NCBI GenBank assembly: GCA_019239425.1
Contig: JAFAZX010000047.1
Location: forward strand, 1-36,322
Length of the DNA stretch: 36,322 bases
Reading direction: 5' to 3'
Source: Acidobacteriota bacterium
Lineage (GTDB): Bacteria; Acidobacteriota; Blastocatellia; Pyrinomonadales; Pyrinomonadaceae
Shown here: piece by piece, positions 31,266-36,322 of the stretch
Numbering within the stretch: the first letter of the stretch is position 1
How the letters are laid out: every line of letters starts with the position of its first letter
The notes under the pieces: model-generated
Seen by the model: the letters and a program-made list of their open reading frames with translations, nothing else
Database searches by the model: none
Told to the model about the DNA's origin: nothing
Position numbers and translations under genes: made by a program

Positions 31266-32429
31266 TCAGAGGAGGTCGGGGCCGACGTTCGGCCGGCCCT
31301 CGGCGAAGCGTGTGGGGCGGAGGGCGTGCGTGTCTAAGGTGTGTGCGGCGCCGTCGAGGATGATTTCGGCGAGGAGCTGGCCGAGGGCGGGGGCGTGCAT
31401 GACGCCGTGGCCGGAGGAGCCGTTGACGAGGTAGAGGTCTTCGAGCCCTTCGGCGCGGCCGAGGATGGCGTGGCGGTCGGGCGACATCTCGTAAAGCCCC
31501 GCCCAGCAGGCCGCGCGGTCTATCCCGACGTCCTTCAGGCAGGGCACGCGCGCGCGCGTCTTCGAGACGACGGTCTGCAACCACCCTTCATCGACGGAGG
31601 TGTCGAAGGCGTCCGCCCCGGCGCGCGGCTCGTCCGGCCAGAGCAGGAGTACGCGCCCGTCGCGCACGCGCAGGTGGAAGCCGTCGCCGACGTTGATAGT
31701 CATCGGCATCCCGTCCGGCAGGATGTCCGTGGGCCTTGTGACCGCGACCTGACGGCGCAGCGGCGTGACCGGCACGTCCGCGCCGAGAGCGCGCGCGACC
31801 TCGCCCGCCCACGCGCCGGCCGCGTTGACGAACGCGCCCGCCGAGACCTCGCCCGCGCTCGTCAACAGACTCCCGACCTTCCCCTCCGCCGCCCGCGCGC
31901 CTTCGACCGTGACGCCGTAGAGGAAGCGCGCGCCCAGACGCTCGGCCGCCGACGCGTAGCCGCGCATGATCTCCGTCGGGCGGATGAAGCCGTCCGCGGG
32001 GCAGTAGACACCGCCGGCCACGCCCTCCACGTTCCACGCCGGGTTCAGCCGCGCGACCTCTTCGACGCAGACCTCGCCCGCCTCCGCGAACCCGCACGCG
32101 CGCTGCACCGTCTGCGCGTTGACGAGTTCGCGCAACTCCTCTTCGCGCGACGCGACGAAGAGGTAGCCCACCTGCCGGAAGCCCGGGTCGACGCCCGTCT
32201 CCTCCTCGAACCGCAGAAGCTTCTCGCGCGAGAGGAGCGAGAGGCGGACGTTGACCTCCGTCCCGAACTGCGCCCGAAAGCCGCCGGTCGCGCGCCCGGT
32301 GCTCCCCGCGCCGGGCGCCGCGCCGCGCTCCAAGACCAGCACGTCGCGCGCGCCCCGCGCCGCGAGGTGATAAGCCACGCTCGCGCCGATGACGCCGCCG
32401 CCGATGATGACAACGTCTGCCGTCTGCAT
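31266..32429 (-). CDS. FAD-dependent amino-acid/glycine oxidase-type oxidoreductase (DAO family)
   Basis: A complete 387-residue flavoprotein. The N-terminal Rossmann motif is VVIIGGGVIGASVAYHL (about 6-22), followed by the second FAD segment (VLERG), TGRATGGFRAQFG, a late WAGLYEMSPDRHAILG and the terminal NGSSGHGVMHAPALG. These match the DAO family (sarcosine oxidase beta subunit, glycine oxidase, D-amino acid dehydrogenase). The substrate is a secondary or D-amino acid by family, not known exactly. It is a monocistronic minus-strand gene with the AGTAGGC hairpin directly upstream of its ATG (32427-32429). No haem or partner subunit is nearby. Confidence 0.9.
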   Translation of the reverse strand: MQTADVVIIGGGVIGASVAYHLAARGARDVLVLERGAAPGAGSTGRATGGFRAQFGTEVNVRLSLLSREKLLRFEEETGVDPGFRQVGYLFVASREEELRELVNAQTVQRACGFAEAGEVCVEEVARLNPAWNVEGVAGGVYCPADGFIRPTEIMRGYASAAERLGARFLYGVTVEGARAAEGKVGSLLTSAGEVSAGAFVNAAGAWAGEVARALGADVPVTPLRRQVAVTRPTDILPDGMPMTINVGDGFHLRVRDGRVLLLWPDEPRAGADAFDTSVDEGWLQTVVSKTRARVPCLKDVGIDRAACWAGLYEMSPDRHAILGRAEGLEDLYLVNGSSGHGVMHAPALGQLLAEIILDGAAHTLDTHALRPTRFAEGRPNVGPDLL

Positions 32430-32432
32430 AAG

Positions 32433-32552
<120 letters not shown>

Positions 32553-32554
32553 TT

Positions 32555-33739
32555 TCAAGCTTCCGCCAGACCGAACTTGCTCGCCAGCACCAGGCTGAGC
32601 GAGCCGAGGAGCGTCGGCTCGCTCAAAGTCGAGGCGACGATGCGCGCGGAGGGGAGGCCGCGGCGGATGCTGCGCTGGATGGTCTCTTCGAGCGAGGGCG
32701 CGATGATGGGCCAGGCGCGCGTGATCTGGCCGCCGACCACGACCGTCTCGGGCGACAGCCCGACGATGAGGTTCGAGATGCCGATGCCGAGGTAGTGTGC
32801 CGTCTCGGTCAGGGCGTCGATGGCCGCCTGCTCGCCGCCGAGCGCGCGCTCGACGACCTCGCTGAAAAGGACTTGGACGTTCTTCCCCGAGTTATTCGTG
32901 TAGCGCGCCACGGCCGCGCGCTCCGACGCGAAAGCCTCCCAGCAGTCGCGGTTGCCGCACGAGCACGCGACGGGCGCGCCCGTGCCCACGATCATGTGTC
33001 CGAACTCGCCGGCCGCGCCGCGCTCGCCGCGGTAGACCTGCCCGTCGAAGACTATCCCTGTGCCGATGCCTTCGGCGACGAGCGCGATGATGAAGTCGCG
33101 CGCGCCGCTCACCTCGGGCCGCCCGAACCAGAGTTCGGCGAGCGCGGCGGCGTTGGCGTCGTTGTCCACGAACGCCTTCAGGCCCGTCGCGCGCCCGATC
33201 TCTTCGGCGATGGGCCAGTCGCGCCAGCGGAAGAAGGGGATGTAGATGGCGCGCCCCGTCCCCGTGTCCACGAGTCCGGGGAGGCTCACGCCGACGCCCG
33301 CGATGGCGCCCTGGTGCTCGCGGCCCGCGATGTCGCGCAGGCGCTCGATGACGTGCGCGGCCAGCTCGTCGGGCCGCGGGCTGTTCTCGAACTGCTCGCG
33401 CGCGATGACGCGGCCGCCGAGGTCGCTGGTGGCGATGGTGGTCGAAGAGGGCGTGATGTCGACGCCGACGGCGGTCGCGCCGGCCGCGCGCAGTCTGAGG
33501 AGGGTAGGGCGGCGGCCGCCCGTCGAGGCGCCCGCGCCGATCTCCTCGATGAGCCCCTCGTCCTTCAGCTCCTCGACGATGGTCGAGACGGTCGAGCGTT
33601 GCAGCTCGGTCGAGCGCGCGATCTCGGCGCGCGAGATGGGCTCGCGGTCGCGGATGTAGTTGAGGACGAACTGCCGGTTGATGTCCCTGATCGTGGACGA
33701 CCGCGCGGCCTGCGCCTTCGTGAGATCGATGCGTCGCAT
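32555..33739 (-). CDS. ROK-family transcriptional regulator (NagC/XylR type)
   Basis: A 394-residue protein. An N-terminal winged HTH (about 19-65: ISRAEIARSTELQRSTVSTI) is followed by a ROK sugar-kinase-like domain: GVDITPSSTTIATSDLGG, VDNDANAAAL (191-200, with DND), VAEGIGTGIV, GEFGH (244-248) and the zinc motif CSCGNRDCWE with C259, C261 and C266. These give the sugar-binding and zinc sites of NagC/Mlc/XylR. It represses or activates carbohydrate genes; its targets are unknown as no sugar operon is adjacent. The start is ATG 33737-33739. No Shine-Dalgarno is clear, and the TGATGAA hairpin starts five bases upstream, covering the leader. Confidence 0.9.
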   Translation of the reverse strand: MRRIDLTKAQAARSSTIRDINRQFVLNYIRDREPISRAEIARSTELQRSTVSTIVEELKDEGLIEEIGAGASTGGRRPTLLRLRAAGATAVGVDITPSSTTIATSDLGGRVIAREQFENSPRPDELAAHVIERLRDIAGREHQGAIAGVGVSLPGLVDTGTGRAIYIPFFRWRDWPIAEEIGRATGLKAFVDNDANAAALAELWFGRPEVSGARDFIIALVAEGIGTGIVFDGQVYRGERGAAGEFGHMIVGTGAPVACSCGNRDCWEAFASERAAVARYTNNSGKNVQVLFSEVVERALGGEQAAIDALTETAHYLGIGISNLIVGLSPETVVVGGQITRAWPIIAPSLEETIQRSIRRGLPSARIVASTLSEPTLLGSLSLVLASKFGLAEA

Positions 33740-33743
33740 GGGG

Positions 33744-33830
33744 AAATGAATGATGAATGATGAGTGATGAATGATGAATGAAAGGCAAGTCGCCTCTTAT
33801 TCATCATTCATCACTCATCATTCATCATTT
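33744..33830. repeat. Heptamer inverted repeat, TGATGAA family
   Basis: The left arm (33744-33781) is five ATGAATG-type words with one ATGAGTG variant. The right arm (33800-33830) is the complement, with the matching CACTCAT variant in register; the loop is about 18 bases. It fills the gap between the ROK gene start (33739) and the stop of the cytochrome gene (33835). Confidence 0.92.
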
Positions 33831-33834
33831 GTTG

Positions 33835-35040
33835 TTACTGCTTCGGCGTCGCTGCCGGCGCGGGCGGGGCCGGCGGCATGTTGAAGATGGTGTCTTCGAC
33901 GGGGACGCCGTGTCTGACCTCGGTGATGGTCTGCGTGCGGCTGTTGAAGGTGTCGATGGCCGAGACGCGGACGACGTAGGGTATCTTGACGCCGTCCACG
34001 TCGCGGTAGTCCTCGAAGTCGACCTGCTCGGGGAGCTGGTTGAGGATGGCGTCGGTCAGCGTCACGACGCGCAGCAGCAGCCCCGTCTCCGCGTCGAAGA
34101 AGTAGCGGCGCTGGAGGTTCTCGGACGGGCGGTCGACGACGACGACGGCGTCGCGGTCGCCGACCTTGCGGCGGCCGGCCACGCGCATCGTCGCCGCGGG
34201 CGCGAACTTGACGACGTTGAAGTAGTCGAGGTTGCGCCGCGCCTCCGCGATTTCGTTCGCGCCGAGGGCGCGCGTGCCGCGCGGGCCGGCCATCCAGCCC
34301 GCCGAGCCGCTGACGGCCCTGCGCATCGAGCCGCCCTGCGGCATCTCGACGGAGAGAAGCGCCTTGTCAGTCCCCTTCACCGTGACCTCGAAGTTCTGCG
34401 TGCGGTTCTGCGAGGCCGTGGCCGTGCCCTTAAGGACGAGCGTCTGGAACTTGTCACGCGCCGCGGGCGCGCCGACGGCCGCGACGTACTTGTCGAAGAC
34501 CTGCTGCACGGTCGGCGGCGCGGGGTGCGCGCCGGCCTCGTCGTGCGCGCCGTGGGCGGGCGTCGCGCCGGCCGGGGGCGGCTCGTGGCCGGAGACGGCG
34601 AGCGGGAGCGTGGGCAGGCTCTGCGGGTGCTCCTGCCCGCGGTGGCAGGTGTAGCAGGTGACCTGGCCGCGGCTCACGCCGTAGTTGCCGTTGCTGACGG
34701 CCAAGACCATGCGCATCATCTCGCGCGCGACCTTCTTCTCCTCCTTCTCGTCGCTCTCCCAGACCCAGTTGGTCTGCCCCTGCGCGTTCTTGCCCTGGCT
34801 GACGTGGCAGAAGCCGCACTGCACGCCGAGCGAGGCCGCGATGAAGTTCATCTCGGGGAAGAGCTGCGACTCGGGCAGGCCCTTCAAGACCTGTATGTTC
34901 TTGCGCGTCTGCTCGACCGGCTTGTCGCCCTGGGGCGGCCCCTGCGCCGACGTGCGTGCCGCACTACTCCACAGCCCGAACGACGCGGCGAGCAGAAGCC
35001 CCGCGCACACGACTCCACGCCTCAAGTGCTCTTTCGACAT
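33835..35040 (-). CDS. Dihaem c-type cytochrome of the reaction-centre cytochrome type with a LolA-like C-terminal part
   Basis: A 401-residue exported protein. The signal peptide (about 7-33) is followed by a cytochrome domain with two CxxCH haem sites, CGFCH (75-79) and CYTCH (129-133). A helix EKKVAREMMRMVL (100-112) with candidate methionine axial ligands matches the photosynthetic reaction-centre cytochrome c subunit fold (CytoC_RC). From about residue 180 a beta-rich domain follows (FDAETGLLLRVVTLTDAI, then VDFEDYRDVDGVKIPYVVRV) like outer-membrane-lipoprotein carriers. The family is widespread in non-phototrophic Acidobacteriota; no reaction-centre genes are here. The start is ATG 35038-35040; a longer reading upstream is not supported. 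Confidence 0.86.
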   Translation of the reverse strand: MSKEHLRRGVVCAGLLLAASFGLWSSAARTSAQGPPQGDKPVEQTRKNIQVLKGLPESQLFPEMNFIAASLGVQCGFCHVSQGKNAQGQTNWVWESDEKEEKKVAREMMRMVLAVSNGNYGVSRGQVTCYTCHRGQEHPQSLPTLPLAVSGHEPPPAGATPAHGAHDEAGAHPAPPTVQQVFDKYVAAVGAPAARDKFQTLVLKGTATASQNRTQNFEVTVKGTDKALLSVEMPQGGSMRRAVSGSAGWMAGPRGTRALGANEIAEARRNLDYFNVVKFAPAATMRVAGRRKVGDRDAVVVVDRPSENLQRRYFFDAETGLLLRVVTLTDAILNQLPEQVDFEDYRDVDGVKIPYVVRVSAIDTFNSRTQTITEVRHGVPVEDTIFNMPPAPPAPAATPKQ

Positions 35041-35086
35041 CGTGACTTCAATTCCTTTCCAGAATGGATGGGTGTTCGGCTGCGCC

Positions 35087-35115
35087 ATTGTACGTGCGCC
35101 ACCGCACCGCGTCCA
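35087..35115 (-). promoter_or_regulatory. Possible sigma-70 promoter for the dihaem cytochrome gene
   Basis: On the minus strand, TGGACG (35110-35115), a 17-base spacer and TACAAT (35087-35092). The -10 is good and the -35 weak. It would start transcription about 40 bases before the ATG. Confidence 0.42.
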
Positions 35116-35238
35116 CCACTTTAAGGCGGGTCGGGGCCGCCGCCCCCTTCTTTGTGAAACCTTTGAGGGGCGGGCGCGTGTAAGTCGGGCGAGCGTCGGT
35201 CGGCCTTTGAGAACCGCCCCACAGAAGAAGGAGAGACT

Positions 35239-36045
35239 ATGCAGCACCCCAGACAGACGAGACTCCTCGCCCTCGCGCTCCTCCTGCTCGCCGCGCCCGC
35301 CGCGCTGGCGCAGACGGAGGCGCCGAAGCAGGAGGACAACTACGTCACGCAGAAAATGTTCACGAACCGCGTCTTCGACGTGAAGAACCGCGACCCGCAG
35401 AGCCTGGTGCGCGTGCTCGCGCCTTTGACGAGCGGCTTCCGCGGCGCGGTCGTCTCGGCCAACGCCGAATTCCGCACCATCACGGTGCGCGACTTCCCGG
35501 AGAACATTACCGTCATCGAGGAGGCCATCCGCCGCCTCGACATGCCCGAGCCGGCGCGCCCGGCCGTCGAGTTCCGCGTCTACTTCCTCATCGGCTCGAA
35601 CGAGGAGGGGGCGACGGCCCGCTACCCGTCGGAACTCTCCGACGCCGTGCGGCAGCTCCAGTCGTTGCTGGGCAACAAGAGCTTCAACCTCATCGGCTCG
35701 CAGATCGTGCGCAGCAAGGAGGGGCGCACCGCGAACACCAACAAGGGCGTCGCAGACATCAAGCTGCCCAACGACACGCCGGCCAACCGGAACCCGGTCT
35801 ACTACGACTACGTCATGCAGGGCGTCTCGCTCGACGGCGCGCCCGGCCAGGCGCGCGTGCAGATCGACGAGTTCGTCATGAACCTGAAGGTGCCGCTCTG
35901 GCTCGGCGGCGACAAGCTGGTCTACGAGTCGGTCGGCTTCCGCAACCCCGTCTCGCTGCGCGAAGGCGAGCGCGTCGTCGCCGGCACCACCAGCATCGCC
36001 GACAAGAACGTCGTCGTCCTCATCTCCGCCAGTACCTCGAAGTGA
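35239..36045 (+). CDS. Exported protein with secretin N-like (NolW-type) domain
   Basis: A 268-residue protein with a signal peptide (about residues 1-25, ending ALAQ). A domain from about 40 to 105 (RVFDVKNRDPQSLVRVLAPL, NAEFRTITVRDFPENITVIE, AIRRLDMPEP) has the alpha-beta pattern of secretin N domains: a V-x-N-x-x strand, then helix, then V-x-D strand. A beta-rich C-terminal half follows (VEFRVYFLIG and GFRNPVSLREGERVVAGTTS), without a recognisable secretin pore. It is therefore a small periplasmic protein related to type II/III secretin N-domains, function unknown. The start is ATG 35239, with AAGGAGAG before it. Confidence 0.75.
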   Translation: MQHPRQTRLLALALLLLAAPAALAQTEAPKQEDNYVTQKMFTNRVFDVKNRDPQSLVRVLAPLTSGFRGAVVSANAEFRTITVRDFPENITVIEEAIRRLDMPEPARPAVEFRVYFLIGSNEEGATARYPSELSDAVRQLQSLLGNKSFNLIGSQIVRSKEGRTANTNKGVADIKLPNDTPANRNPVYYDYVMQGVSLDGAPGQARVQIDEFVMNLKVPLWLGGDKLVYESVGFRNPVSLREGERVVAGTTSIADKNVVVLISASTSK

Positions 36046-36050
36046 GGGAG

Positions 36051-36177
36051 AGTAGGCAGTAGGCAGCAGGAAGGTTTTGGGTGTTAGGTGCTGGGTGCTG
36101 GGTAGGACTATTAGCTCTTACCCAACACCTAACACCCAGCACCCAACACCCTCTGCACTGCCTACTGCCTACTGCAG
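36051..36177. repeat. Nested heptamer inverted repeat (AGTAGGC outer, GGTGCTG inner)
   Basis: The outer left arm (36051-36066) and outer right arm (36158-36173) are AGTAGGC/CTGCCTA words, pairing over 16 bases. Inside them, 36075-36104 (GGGTGTT, AGGTGCT, GGGTGCT) and 36119-36151 carry the GGTGCTG word and its complement, pairing imperfectly. Two word families are thus nested in one locus. The outer right arm contains the stop codon of the partial gene at 36169. Confidence 0.88.
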
Positions 36178-36322
36178 TATCGGGTGGCCGCCGCCGCGGC
36201 TGTGGTCGTAGGTCTGTTGGAAGAGGCGGCGGTCGTTGTGGTAGAGGATGATGTGCTCGCCCTCGTAGCGCGCCACGTTGGCGATGCGCTGGAAGTCGCG
36301 GTCGTGCTCGGCGATGAGGAAC
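36169..36322 (-). CDS. C-terminal fragment of an unknown protein (window edge)
   Basis: The last 50 codons of a minus-strand gene: FLIAEHDRDFQRIANVARYE, GEHIILYHNDRRLFQQTYDH, ending SRGGGHPILQ. The stop codon (36169-36171) and the last two or so residues are written in the AGTAGGC repeat arm, so the gene end is formed by the repeat. I do not recognise a family from this fragment. It is likely real, as the codon usage is as GC-rich as that of its neighbours and the frame is open to the edge. Confidence 0.6.
   Translation of the reverse strand, partial: FLIAEHDRDFQRIANVARYEGEHIILYHNDRRLFQQTYDHSRGGGHPILQ

Overview
The window is GC-rich chromosomal DNA, most likely from an Acidobacteriota bacterium of the Blastocatellia/Pyrinomonadales type. 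That placement is inferred from gene content: a reaction-centre-type dihaem cytochrome c, two large CRTAC1/FG-GAP proteins, a TonB-C protein, a TPR regulator with a C-terminal Fis-like helix-turn-helix beside a small exported peptide, and surface-protein families I associate with this phylum. No rRNA or ribosomal-protein marker is present to prove it. The genes are mostly ordinary; the intergenic DNA is not.

Layout. 1-5300: sucD (cut by the window edge) and sucC (succinyl-CoA synthetase) lie on the minus strand, about 3.6 kb apart. Between them are an SH3-type membrane protein, a beta-CASP metallo-beta-lactamase ribonuclease, a zinc-ribbon membrane protein and a MauE/DoxX protein. A possible 21-codon gene with a strong terminator lies upstream of sucC. 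5.4-10.8 kb: OsmC peroxidase, TPR lipoprotein, CAP/SCP protein, queuosine-precursor transporter (YhhQ), free-methionine-R-sulfoxide reductase and an M28 peptidase. 10.9-13.9 kb: tRNA-Pro(GGG) with its own promoter and terminator, and a MerR regulator. They are separated by a 2.3-kb segment that carries a small exported peptide gene and a divergent TPR-HTH regulator and is bounded by imperfect 38-bp direct repeats. 14-23.2 kb: aspartyl protease and glycine-zipper protein, aminotransferase, thiL, TonB-C protein, cysS, glycosyltransferase, a small unknown protein, tsaD. 23.3-31.2 kb: small membrane and exported proteins, two CRTAC1 paralogues, and a group of exported proteins that includes a probably chimeric or frameshifted gene. 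31.3-36.3 kb: FAD oxidoreductase, ROK regulator, dihaem cytochrome, a secretin-N-like exported protein, and the 3' end of an unknown gene.

The most striking pattern is a set of at least ten long intergenic inverted repeats. Most arms are iterated 7-base words (GGATGAA, TGATGAG, GGTGCTG, AGTAGGC) or 8-base words (CACAGAGA), with one strand's word on the left arm and its complement on the right. They abut or overlap starts and stops, one is built into the N-terminal coding region of thiL, and one is a nest of two word families. They resemble the short tandemly repeated repetitive (STRR) sequences of cyanobacteria in unit length, but here they are organised as hairpins.

The best candidate for an undescribed system is the exported-peptide/TPR-HTH pair at 11.4-13.2 kb. 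It looks like a secreted-peptide-and-receptor module inserted just upstream of the tRNA-Pro promoter. All functions are read from sequence only; no database search was run.
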